A stretch of DNA of 64,000 nt from Bryoerythrophyllum caledonicum (taxonomy: Eukaryota > Streptophyta > Bryopsida > Pottiales > Pottiaceae): NCBI GenBank assembly GCA_963971425.1, contig OZ020519.1, positions 19,737,397 to 19,801,396 on the forward strand. The letters run 5' to 3'. The notes under the pieces were generated by a model. That model saw only the letters and a program-made list of their open reading frames with translations, had not been told where the DNA came from and ran no database searches. The translations under genes and the position numbers were made by a program. Positions 1-10,118 of the stretch are shown in pieces; position 1 is the first letter of the stretch; the number at the start of each line of letters is the position of its first letter.

Positions 1-786
1 ATCATTTCCAGTGTCATCGTCACAGTTCGCAGTTTCTCTGTTGATATGTGTGTCGTCAAGCCTTCAATCATTTGCATGTTGCATCATCTCTGATGATGCA
101 CTAAAGGAATTGATCCTTGCACGGAATAGAGATTGTTTTGGATCCATGAGGCTTTAGCGGCAATTCAAGATGGCCGTGGAGTTTGTTGCCGCGGATGAAA
201 CCGCAGAGGAGGAGATGGGGAGGGCGAGAGTTCCTGCATCGAGTATTTCAGTCAAGGACACCGCCGGGCCGGAAACGGCGAGCGCAAGTGGTGAGAGTGG
301 CTTCCTCCAGTCTGGAATTTTCGCATTTCATGGATCAAGGGCTGTGCATATTCTTACCTGGAAGTATATGCATTCCATTTGCTTTCCAGAGATGATGTAC
401 GAGAGGAAACGCAAATATCCAGCTCTTCGAACTGGGAGCAATGTGTTAGCAGCGAAGTCACATGGTGAGAAGGACACAGCATGGTCTTGATCCTTGAGCT
501 GCTAGGGTTTCCCCTTTCTAATGTGTTGATTACGTGGAGCTGGCAATACAGATCTTAGGCCAGGCCTGTACCAACTTCTAGTCTCGGAGGAGGTTTCAGA
601 TGCTCACCAGCCTGTTCGTCTCTCGCCCTGTGGACTTACAGACGCCACTGTGCCGTCTTATCAATCCGAGGTCTGTAAGGATGCAGAAGATTATGTAATG
701 GTGTGTATCATTGTTTTTGCCCCACCCTTTCTCTCTCGATGTTCTGTCTTCAGTTAAGATGAGTAATTATTGCTCTGCTCCTATGA
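1..786 (+). other. Upstream / possible first-exon region of the hydrolase gene
   Basis: An open frame begins at an ATG at 170 and runs to 490 (106 codons). It has good donor-like sites inside it (GTGAGAG at about 291, GTGAGAAG at about 465), so part of it could be exon 1 of the downstream hydrolase gene. No known domain is visible. A T-rich tract before CAG at 753 could be an acceptor, but the frame used further on has stops at 760 and 784, so the join to exon 2 is not resolved. Transcript data would be needed to fix the start. Confidence 0.35.
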
Positions 787-3477
787 ATGCTTTCTGGTGA
801 AGATGATAAACAGGTTTCAGCGGACATATCAGCAGGATGTTATGCGCCAGGAAATGAGACGTGGCATTTTTCTCAGTTCCCAGACATCAACGAGGTGTCG
901 CAACGATTTGCAGAATCAGCATCAAATTTACGACGCCGTCTTGCCAGTTTAGTAGGTATGTTGACATTTTTCCGACTTCTGAATAATGTTACATTTGTAG
1001 AGGTTTGCAATATCTGATAACAGGTCTGTCTGGGTTTCAGAGGATAATGTGACCCGTGATATTCGACGAAACCTGTTGGACCAAATTGCTGGCACTTCTG
1101 TAGATGGCGATACCAACATCCCTGAGAGGATACGCGTGAATTCGTCAGCTTCAACATCCGCAGAAGCTCATATGAGGTTGCTAGAAAGTGCGTATCTAAG
1201 TAACCTATCGGTTGAGCGAGCCGCTGCGCTGTTCTCTTCTACCAGTGCCGCCATGGTGGAAATGGGCCAACGTTTTTTAAGTGTACCGCCAACAGTCTGG
1301 AACGGGTGAGTCCTTGCACTTGCAACCCTAAAACCTCCCCTGTTTAGGTCTTCGATTAGGTCTCCAATAGTTTCTCCTAAGCAGAGTCAGGAAAATCATG
1401 CAGTGGTGCCACTTTCGTTCCACAACATTGCAATTCTGAACGCAAGTCTTTTTTATGTAACTTTCCAGATTTGTGACCCGAGTTCAGACGACATTGCGGG
1501 GCTCGTCCGAGGACATAGGGTGGCTTGTAAATTCTCCTGAGTATCCTGCTGCTGAGGACGGTACCGAAGATTTTTTAAGAGCATTGGAGCAGATTGGGTG
1601 GGTGTCAGCTCTCAACTATAGAAACATACCATGTGTGATGTGCTGTGAGCTTGAAACACTTAGCCTCTGCTAGTGTTGTTGATGATCATCATGTGGTGGC
1701 TCGTGGCAGGCGTGGCATTCATATCCTTCCGGAAACCCTGACCTACCTTCTTGTTCCAGGTATGATTCCTCCTCTGGACGTATTTCGAACCTCTTTCATA
1801 AGATTGCTAGTCTGAACGAGAACCTTATGATGATGGTTTCTGCAGGTCTGTTCAGCAACTATGGCCCGTTGTACTTCTCCGACACGAAGAAGCATTTCGC
1901 CAAGCTGGGATTGCCATGCTACGTGGCCAAAATCCACAGCGAGGTCAACTGATTCTTGTCTTGCTCTTTTTTTTCCCGAAAGTCTCATGGCTAAATCATG
2001 ACCCACGTATGACTGCAGTCAGGTGTGGAAAAGAATGCGAGAGAGATCAGGGACCGCATTGAGGAGCTGCATAAGTCTACAGGCAGGAGAGCGGTCTTAC
2101 TGGGGCACTCCAAAGGAGGCGTAGACGCCGCTGCCGCCTGTTCCATGTTCTGGCCCCAGCTGAAAGACAAAGTGGTGGGCGTCATCCTAGTACAAAGTCC
2201 CTACGGCGGCAGCCCAATTGCATCTGACATCCTGCGTGAAGGTCAGATTGTGGACGCTGAGACCCGGCGTATCATGGAGATTCTCATCTGCAGGATACTC
2301 AAGGTGCGTTTACGTAGGATATATTAGTGCTTTCAGTTTTAGTACTAGACAGTAGAGTTCTCTGGAAAGTCACCCAAAGTTTGAATAGTATATCCTCACT
2401 TTTTACCACTCTTCCCTCATTCTAAATAGTTTTAGATCTATTCAATAAGGTATCCTCTCTTCTATGATTGATCTACTCACTTTTCGAGTCTGGTGGCTGT
2501 TCAAATAGAATCCGTCAATTAAGTATGTAAGAGCTTGCTGGTCTCTGAGATCAAGGCAAAGTAGTGTTAGCGTTCTTTGAGAGTGAAAAAGGAGTTTGCA
2601 TGCGATGCCATGAATATTAGCCGCCTTTCTCTCCTTTGAGCTGTTATGTAGAACTGTTGAGAGCTGATTTGGGTTCTTCAAGATGGAAAATAAAAGACTT
2701 GTGGATGAACTTTGGGTGGCTTTACAAATAATTCTATACTAGTGGAGTGCTTTCAGTAATAAAAGGAGACGATATTCTAATCCCCTTGTGTTCCACCAGG
2801 GCGACATCCTCTCACTGGAAGATCTAACCTACGAGAAACGAAAGGAGTTCGTGGCCAAGCACCCCCTGCCATCCGACGTGCCCGTGATCTGCTTCCATAC
2901 AGAGGCGAGCCGGACGCCACGAGCCGTGTCCGTCATGTCGCACATAGCGCACGCCCAGCTGCCATGGCTGCCCGATGAGACTGTGAAGCTGCACGTTGCG
3001 GTGCCTCTTGCGGCAGCCATGGCTATCTGCGCTCTGCACCTGGAGCTGCGGTACAAGGAGAAGAGTGACGGTCTGGTGACACGGAAAGACGCGGAGGTGC
3101 CCGGGTCCGTGGTTGTCAAACCTGCCAAGAAACTGGACCATGCTTGGATGGTGTACGCGCCGTCCAGACGCGAGCCCAATGAACCGGATGCTGCGCAGAT
3201 GTGTGAGGCGCTCATTGCGTTGCTCTTGTGGAGAACAGGGGATGTCTCGGGTAGTCCTAGCTGCGTGGTGGAATCGAATGACTTTCTCACGACTGATGCT
3301 GTCAGAAGCTTATTGGCTGACCCGGAGGACGTTTCTGGTGATGCAGTGGACGGAAGTGATCCTTGTCAAGGGGTGCCCAATATTGCTTCTCCTTGGCAAG
3401 CAAACAAGGAAGTGGTACCACCTGAGAACTCCGGCACGGTTTTCAGGGATAACACTTCCATTGACGGTGTTCAATAG
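787..3477 (+). CDS. Plant alpha/beta-hydrolase (lipase-like), spliced
   Basis: Seven exon-like blocks join in frame through GT-AG introns: up to 955, 1041-1305, 1469-1597, 1710-1759, 1846-1943, 2019-2303 and 2800-3477 (stop TAG 3475-3477). The encoded protein carries the nucleophile elbow GHSKGG at about 2106, followed by an LVQSPYGGSP stretch and the block LDHAWMVY at about 3130, which probably supplies the catalytic His. The acidic residue may lie in LVTRKDAEVPGS. This arrangement matches a conserved, poorly characterised plant alpha/beta-hydrolase family I know from Arabidopsis-type genomes; substrate unknown. The donor of exon 5 (GTCAAC) is weak but keeps phase. The N-terminus is uncertain: ATG 787 opens the frame, and acceptors at 802, 813 and 820 are alternatives. 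No stop or frameshift lies in the exons, so the gene looks functional, unlike almost everything to its right. The last ~60 codons are low in conservation-like motifs and may be lineage-specific. Confidence 0.82.
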
Positions 3478-3482
3478 TGCTA

Positions 3483-3656
3483 CTCCCTCCGTTTCAAAAT
3501 AAAAAAAAGCGTTTACATGCAGCAACAGAATCAAGACTTGATATTAGCACGGAAGTGCCATGTTCTTCGCAGAACCACTCGTGAACCATGAACAAGAACA
3601 CCGCAAATCCAAGATAATATAGTGATTTTTGGACTCGTATTTTGACCCAGAGGAAG
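3483..3656. mobile_element. Stowaway-like MITE (174 bp)
   Basis: The left end CTCCCTCCGTTTCAAAAT is the classic plant Stowaway/mariner MITE terminus. The right end (about 3639-3656) is its imperfect reverse complement. Both ends are flanked by TA (3481-3482 and 3657-3658), the expected target duplication. It has no coding capacity. It sits 5 bp after the hydrolase stop codon and so probably forms part of that gene's 3' UTR. The right terminus is eroded (about 5 mismatches in 23). Confidence 0.7.
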
Positions 3657-3663
3657 TAGCTTT

Positions 3664-4946
3664 CGGCACTGTACTGTATAATAGTGTACCCTTCAGTAAA
3701 GATACGAACTTTTTGCATTCCTAGGGAAAGTAATTTTCAGTGCTGCCAACTTTGACACCCTCTTAGGGTTAGAAATTGTTGTTTTACCATGAGATTTTGG
3801 GCACAAGATCATTTCTATGTTGACGTGTGTGCCAAATTTCGAGCCCGGAAGATGAATTAAAAAAAGATATTCAAGATCTACAACATGGGTAGAAAAGTTT
3901 TAGAGCTACCAACTTTGACACCCCCAAGGATTGAATTTTTTGTTTTTGCCAATGGAATTTTTGGCATGAGACCATCTCTGTGTTTATTACATGTTTAAAG
4001 TCCAAAACATCCAGGCAATGAGACATTTTAAAAATCTAGCAACATGTGTAGTTGTGAGTATAGTTGTAAGAAACATTTCACTCCTCATCAACTTTGACAC
4101 ACTTCCAAGGATTAAATTATTTTTTTTGCCCATGAAATTTTTGGCATAAAACCATTTCTATATTGAATACATGTGTGCCAAATTTTAAGGCCAGAATACC
4201 TAGTACATAGCAAAAGATTTTTGAAATCTACCAACATGTGTAGTTGTGAGAAACATTTCACTCTTGCCAAATTTGACACCCTCCCATGGATTGAATTTTA
4301 TATTTTTCTCCATGAGATTTTGGACATGAGAACATCTCTATGTTGATTATATGTGTGCTTAATTTCAAGTCTAAAATATCCACGATTTAAAAGAAAAAAA
4401 TCAAGATTTACCTACGTGCTAATTATGAGAAACAACCAAAGGTACCATTTCAGCTTTGGCACCTTCCCTAGGTTTGAAATTTTTTTATTTTACTATGAAA
4501 GTTTTAACACATGATCACCTCTATATTTATAACATGTGTGCCAAATTTCAAGGCTAAAAGATGAATACAAAAAACCCATATTCAAAATCTACCAGCATGT
4601 AACTATGAGAAACAATCTTGTGTATCTATTATTGTATTCATCATGTGGCTTTGAAATTTTACACACTTGTTATCAACATAGAGATGATCTTGTGATAAAA
4701 CTTTCATGGTAAATTTTTTTTTCAGCCCTGAGGAGGGTGTCAAAATTGGCAATAGTGAATGGCTTACAACTACACATGCTGGTAAATTTGAAATATCTTT
4801 TTCTATATTCATCTTCTGGACTTGAAATTTGGCACACATGTTGTCATCATAGAAATGATCTTGTGCCAAAAATTTCATGGTAAAATAACAATTTTCTAAC
4901 TCTCAAGAGGGTGTCAAAGTTGGCAGCACTAAAAGTTACTTTCCCT
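3664..4946. repeat. AT-rich direct and inverted repeat block (fold-back)
   Basis: A diverged unit of about 160-180 bp, recognisable by 'caactttgacaccct', occurs directly at about 3747, 3909, 4087, 4267 and 4447 and in inverted form at about 4728 and 4900. The outer edges (3675-3735 and 4900-4995) are inverted copies of each other and include the terminal sequence of the neighbouring Tc1-like element ('gatacgaactttttgc' at about 3701). The block can therefore fold into a long hairpin. No coding region was seen. It is probably a non-autonomous fold-back relative of the Tc1 element. Confidence 0.6.
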
Positions 4947-5211
4947 GGAATGCAAAAAGTATGTATCTTTATTGAAGGATACTATACAGGACCAAGCAAG
5001 TCTCATTTGTCCATCCCTACTACAGCTGAAATTCAGCAGTGAACCTGTAACTTGAAAATGACACCAAAGGCTAAAAAATTTATGGAGTTGCAAATCGTAA
5101 ATTGAGTTTGGAAGATAATGAGGTCTAGTTTCATGGCATACACTTTTATTACATTGTAATAGTCAAAGCATACAATAATAGAATTTTGTAGCACACTATC
5201 TACCATCTAGT

Positions 5212-5290
5212 GCTACCGCCCTCCACATTAATTATGGCCTTTATCCGGTGAGGCATGCTAACAAGGACGCTTTCTTATACAGAATAGACG
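5212..5290 (-). pseudogene. Tc1-like transposase C-terminal remnant (left arm)
   Basis: Read on the minus strand, this short stretch encodes the end of a Tc1-type transposase (LLACMPHRIKAIINVEGG followed by a few residues and a stop). The same end is found on the plus strand at about 9012-9073. It marks the inverted 3' copy that forms the left arm of the Tc1-like element. No catalytic residues remain. Confidence 0.55.
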
Positions 5291-5379
5291 CATTCTACTT
5301 GTCTCTATTGTAGAAAGATGGCCGAGAAAGTTTGTGTATGTACACTAAGGAAGAAGATTAATGTATTGGATTTCATCAG

Positions 5380-5460
5380 GGTTGTCATACTGGACGGGCG
5401 TCCGGTGCGCCCGTCCGGTAGAGCTCTCGCCCGTCCGTTGACTCACCCGCGAAGTAAAAA
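5380..5460. repeat. GGAC/GTCC-rich subterminal tract, left end of the 3-kb hAT
   Basis: Short inverted GTCCG/CGGAC words cluster just inside the left end, mirrored by repeated CCGTCCG and GTCTGTCCG words at 8265-8360. Subterminal repeats of this kind are where hAT transposases commonly bind; binding here is inferred only. Confidence 0.5.
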
Positions 5461-6727
5461 ACAGGCGACGTGGCAGCCATGTTGGCACCACATCGCTGCC
5501 ACGCAGGACATGGACATGTTTGAGTAGGGGCGGGGACTAATGCCAAGAGGGAGGTGGGGCGGAGACGTCTCCGCCTCTACTAGTGCAGGGGCGGGGACGT
5601 CCGTGCCCCTTAATGGGTTAGATTATAGTGTTTAGGGTTACAGTATATTGGTAGTGAAAATTGTGGAATTTGGAGGGTGTACTACTTTAACTATCAATAG
5701 AGTCTTGCAAGAATTTTTTTACTTTGAATTAGAGCGGTTCACATGTGCACTAGGTTGATAGCCTCGCATTGACATATTATATGTGAAGAAAATATTTATA
5801 CCCAATTATTTGTGCTTGAAGAAATGCAAATCTGGTGTGATTATGGATGTACTTAAGCCTCATAAGGATTTGTGCGTTTGTATAAACAAAAATGGTGTGG
5901 ACCAATTTTAAAACCTCCGAACATTTTTAATCCCTAAAGGACCAAGGCATTTTTGCACCAAAAACACTTCAAAACTGCCCGGCTATAGTATAATGCCTAA
6001 GAAGGGACACAAAGCCTTTTTATTTCTACATCTAACCGTAGGATCTCAATAAATACTTCTTTATTGATGTCCCCACAAAATTTCATAAATTTTAACCGCA
6101 CGGATTGAAAGACTTGCATAGATCCCATGCTATTCACTACTTGGTATCAAATTTTTGCACTACATAAGGCCTAAATCCATTACTAATGGTAGTTTAGGAT
6201 GATGTTAGTTCCTTATACACCAATTATTAGAGGTAGAAAAAGGGTGTAGCGCAATTCAAGTCAACTATGCTAGTAGTGGAAGCTAAAAAATGGGCAATTA
6301 ACGTTTTAGTGTTTAGATACTTGATATGTTTTAGATTGACAATCCAAACGGTCAATATGAAGGTCTACACCACATATTGTTGTGGAAAAAATCAAAAGTA
6401 TAAAAAGTTAAAATCTCTAAGTTTTATGTGGTATGCAGGGCTTTTTTTTTCGTTCGCCAGATTCTCTTTCGGCCAGTGAGATATCTTCCTTCCAAAATTT
6501 AACCCAACCCACATCTCACAGCAAAGCTAATCTGTCAGACTGTCGCCAAAAAAAAAAGCCCTCGTGGTATGACGTTTTTGTTTTTGGTACCTTGCCCGAT
6601 TTATTTCTGGCAATATGTGAAAATCTTTGACTAGGGTTGAAGCGTTATTTTCCACTACAGACAAGATTTTTTTTTTAATTTGAAAGGAAATCATTTTCTA
6701 CACTCTTATGTTTGTTCCAAAACTAAT

Positions 6728-6890
6728 AGGGAGCTAATAAAGGTGTTCCTTATTGGAGACCATGCCGTCAAAGGACAAAATTTGTACTTTCCATTTCGCC
6801 TTCCTCCCTAGACCTAGGGAAAAACATAATTTGCGTGTTATTTTAAGTGCAACGCGATCTTGTCGGAACCAAAAAAAGGCACCCCATATA
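6728..6890 (+). repeat. Direct duplicate, copy 1 (~160 bp)
   Basis: The block beginning 'gggagctaataaaggtgttc' is repeated at 7876-8030 with scattered differences, including the following 'acttgc'-free AT-rich stretch and the run leading to 'ggcacccc'. It is an internal duplication of the 3-kb hAT element. No gene was seen. Confidence 0.6.
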
Positions 6891-7449
6891 TAATTGTGCA
6901 CCGCCTCATGGAGATGAGGAATGCCTCCGCCAAGCAACAATGGCCTCAAACGCCTCCTGCAAGAGTTAGGTGGGGACGTCTCGCCCCCAAATTTTCTTTC
7001 AAACGTCCCTGCCCCTGCCCTGGTGGGGTGGGGACATCTCCGCCCATGCCCGGGTAGGGGCGGAGACGTCTCCGCCCCTACGAGATTACTATTTTAATGG
7101 AGAAACTCTTCATTTGTCCCCACCTCGCATACTCCTATACATCCATCTCTTCATTGAGCTGGATGTTGGCGTCGTGTGAGGTCTTCATTCATCCATCCAC
7201 GCCAGATTTTTCCGAGAACATGTGCAAACCATGTCTTCACCCGGACAATTACCCAAGGAGGAGCGAGACAAGACCCGTGCACGAGCGGGGAACGCCCATT
7301 GGAAGCGGTTGCACATTCTTCGTAATCCCGCGAAGTTGCATTTTCGAGGTTGGTAAGACGTACACGAGCCATGGAGTTTTGTGCAAACAACACTTTTGCT
7401 CTAAACATTATATGATTTTAAATATCCTTTTTGTTTGTAATGGTACGTT

Positions 7450-7875
7450 TTATTTAGAGAACTTGCACATTACATACTACTAGAGGCTTATACTCCCCTT
7501 TATGGTTGGGGACTTGCATAGCTCCCATGCTATTCACTACTTGATTCATTTTTTTCTTTAATGGTGTGTGGTACATTCCTAATCTTTTGTGGGGCACTTG
7601 TGTTTAAAGTTTTTATTTAGAGAACTTGCACATTACATTCTACTAGAGGCTTATACTCCCCTTTATGAATGGGGACTTGCATAGCTCCCATGCTATTCAC
7701 TACTTGATTTATTTTTTTCTTTAATGGTATGTGGTACATTCCTAATCTTTTGTGGGGCACTTGTGTTTAAAGTTTTTATTTAGAGAACTTGCACATTACA
7801 TTCTACTAGAGGCTTATACAACCCCTTATGGATGGGGACTTGCATAGCTCCCATGCTATTCACTACTTGTTTTAA
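7450..7875 (+). repeat. 163-bp tandem repeat, about 2.6 copies
   Basis: 'gagaacttgcacattacat' recurs at about 7457, 7620 and 7783, a period of 163 bp. The copies are almost identical, so the amplification is recent. A diverged part of the unit also appears at about 6112-6152. Non-coding. Confidence 0.75.
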
Positions 7876-8383
7876 TAGGGAGCTAATGAAGGTGTTCATT
7901 ATTGGAGAGCATGTCGTCAATGGACAATAGTTGTACTTTCCATTTAGCCTTCATTCCTAGACATAATCTACTTGTTATTTTAAGTGCGTCGCAATCTTGC
8001 TGGAACAAAAAATAAGGCACCCTATATTAAAACCTCGACCCTCCTCAGGGGGAGGAGTGCCTAAGCACCCAAAATACCAGGGCAGGGGCGGAGACGTCTT
8101 CGCCCCTTCACGTAGACGTCCCCGCCCCAAGGGCGGAGACGTCTCCGCTCCGCATGGAGACGTCCCCGCCCTAGTGCCACGATGGCGTGACACGTCCGAA
8201 TGTGACGTGGCCATCACAGTAAAAATTTCTTACTTGCAAAAAATTACTGGGCGCACTTCAGGCAATCCGTCCGAACCGTCTGTCCGTGCGGTCCGGATCG
8301 TCTGTCCGTGCGGTCCGGATCGTCTGTCCGATTGTCCCGTCCGATCACCTCAACCCGTCCGTTATGACAACCCTCGATTTCAT

Positions 8384-9073
8384 AGCTGTATTGCAGCAAA
8401 AAAGCCATTTCTAAATGGCAAGCACAAGGCTGATAGATTGGCATTTGCCAAGAAATATCAGTCTTGGAACACGTTGGATTGGATGAATGTGATATACACA
8501 AATGAGGCCTCATTTGAGATAGACAAAAATTCCCAATAAGTGAAGGTTTGGCGATGACCTTATGAACGTTATTTTTAAGATTGCTTAGCATCCATTTTCA
8601 AATTTGGCCCCACATTTGTCATGATTTGGGGCGCTTTTATAGGTAATGAGAAGTGCCCCATTGTTATTATGCCATCCGATAGAGGGACAAGTGCTAATTT
8701 TGTTGACATTGTGTAAGAGGGTCGATTTAATGGCTTTTTTTTATATGCATGATGATCCTTAAAGTCTTTTCCTCATGGAAGATGGTGGCCCGGTGCATTG
8801 TAGTAAGTTACTGCAACAATGGCCTGAAGCTCATAAGATGAGGAAGATTACATGGCCTGCAAACTCACCAGATTTCAATCCTATAGAGAATGTGAGGATG
8901 ATTTTAAAAGACTTTGTACAAAAGGACACCAAGCCAAAAAACAAAGATGAATTGATCAAAAGCATTGAGTGGGCATAGGAAGGTATAACCTTAGAGACTC
9001 TTGAAATTCTCCTTGCTAGCATGCCTCATCGGATGAAGGCCGTAATTAATGCAGGGGCTAATACTAGATGGTA
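8384..9073 (+). pseudogene. Tc1-like transposase, C-terminal part, decayed
   Basis: The reading starts with a Tc1-type motif (AAKKPFLNGKHKADRLAFAK, about 8395-8454), followed by the region around WMNVIYTNEASFEI (about 8483) with the expected catalytic acidic residue context. It ends with WPANSPDFNPIENV (about 8852), the typical block leading into the last catalytic position, and a C-terminal tail ending at a TAG near 9073. Several stops (for example 8537) and frame changes lie between. The N-terminal DNA-binding part is missing. Clearly non-functional. Confidence 0.7.
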
Positions 9074-9370
9074 GATAGTGTGCCACAAAATGCTCTATTG
9101 TTGTATGCTTTGACTATTTCAATGTAATAAAAGTGTATGCCATGAAACTAGACTTCATCATCTTCCAAATTCAATTTACGGTTTGCAATTCCATACATTT
9201 CTGAGCCTTTGGTGTCATTTCCAAGTTATAGGTTCACTGCTGAATTTCAGCTGCAGTAGGGGTGGACTAATGAGACTTGCCTGGTACTGCACAGTACCCT
9301 CAATAAACTTTACATACTTTATGCTTCATGATAGACTTTGATTGCTGTCTTCTTAGGCATTGCTTGGTTG

Positions 9371-9378
9371 GTTCTGCT
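9371..9378. other. 8-bp target-site duplication, left copy (GTTCTGCT)
   Basis: Identical to 50041-50048 on the other side of the 40.7-kb hAT interval. The next base on each inner side begins the CAGGGTTGT inverted repeat. Confidence 0.75.
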
Positions 9379-9565
9379 CAGGGTTGTCTACATAGACCGA
9401 CAGGGGCCCAAAGACAGCGGACGGACGGACAGTCGGACGGACGGACAGGACAAACAACACTTTTTGGCGGACAGTTGCGTGTAAAAACCCTAAATCAAAT
9501 TTTCAACTAACCCCCTAGTAAAACACGTGTGCACGACATGTCAGACGACTTTCCACATCACATCA

Positions 9566-9895
9566 AGGGGCGGGCGCGTGCCTTCGGACCGCGCGCGCAA
9601 CATTTGGGGCCGGGTGCATACCAATCTGGACCGGGCACGTTCATGCAAGGCCGGGCGTGTTCCAATTAGGGCCGAGCGCGTATCTCTCAGGGCCGGGCGC
9701 GTGCATATCAGGGTCGGGCGCGTACGTGTCAGGGCCAGGCTCGTACCACTCAAGGCCGGGCGCGAACCGTCAAGGTCGGGCGCGTACCGTTGGGGGCCGG
9801 GCGCGCAGAGTCACGGGCCTGGCGTGTACTATTGTGGGTCGCGCGCGCACCTGCCTACCCGGCGCGTGCGGTTAGGGCCGGGCGCGCGCGCTCGA
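9566..9895. repeat. 21-bp GC-rich minisatellite, left subterminal array (~14 units)
   Basis: Units of the form GGCCGGGCGCGT plus nine variable bases repeat with a 21-bp period. Because 21 is a multiple of three, long frames stay open on both strands (for example 9527-9940), giving 7-residue repeats that I do not regard as genes. The same unit in reverse complement forms the right subterminal array at about 49515-49870. Confidence 0.8.
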
Positions 9896-10118
9896 ACAAT
9901 GCGTTTGTGCCTTAAAAGGGCTGAGGTAGAAAGAATTTGAAAGAATACAATTGTTCAAGGGTGCTCTAACATTAAAATTATTTATTTCAATGTGGTGTCT
10001 TATGAATGGGCACTCTCAATACCAAGTACATATTTTAAGCCATGGTACTATTGTACCATGCAATCACGACACCTATAAATGTAGTTTTAACTTGTAGTAC
10101 CCTCGTGTCCGTCATCTT

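Larger units (their letters stand above)
5540..8175. repeat. Dispersed palindromes built on GGAGACGTCTCC
   Basis: A 26-bp perfect palindrome lies at 7055-7080 (core GGGCGGAGACGTCTCCGCCC). Near copies occur at 5556-5577, 8095-8116 and 8131-8150, with further GGGGCGGGGACGT words between. Each is GC-rich inside AT-rich surroundings. The repeats are confined to the 3-kb hAT element. Confidence 0.7.
5377..8375. mobile_element. Non-autonomous hAT-type element (2999 bp) with 8-bp target duplication
   Basis: The left end CAGGGTTGTCATAC and right end GTTATGACAACCCTC are near-perfect inverted repeats. They are flanked by GATTTCAT at 5369-5376 and 8376-8383, an exact 8-bp duplication typical of hAT elements. 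It carries no transposase: the open frames inside are short and featureless. Contents: GC-rich GTCC/GGAC tracts just inside both ends, palindromes built on GGAGACGTCTCC, a 163-bp tandem repeat and a duplicated 160-bp block. The ends match those of the 40.7-kb hAT interval to the right, so both belong to one family. It was inserted into the Tc1-like element. Confidence 0.85.
4947..9331. mobile_element. Tc1/mariner-like element with ~345-bp inverted ends, interrupted by a hAT insertion
   Basis: The segment 4947-5290 is a diverged reverse complement of about 8985-9331, including the last codons of a Tc1-type transposase in each arm. Without the 3.0-kb hAT insertion (5377-8375 plus one 8-bp duplication) the element would be about 1.38 kb, a normal Tc1 size. 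The left arm should carry the transposase N-terminus but carries an inverted copy of the 3' end instead, so this copy cannot be autonomous. A TA duplication at the outer ends is not convincing. Confidence 0.6.

Noticed and set aside
2824..3290. Minus-strand ORFs of 105 and 153 codons under the hydrolase last exon
   Set aside because: Antisense shadows; the plus strand carries the conserved family motifs.
9527..9940. 137-codon plus-strand and 70-codon minus-strand ORFs in the left minisatellite
   Set aside because: Period 21 keeps all frames open; the 'proteins' are 7-residue repeats of Gly/Arg/Val.
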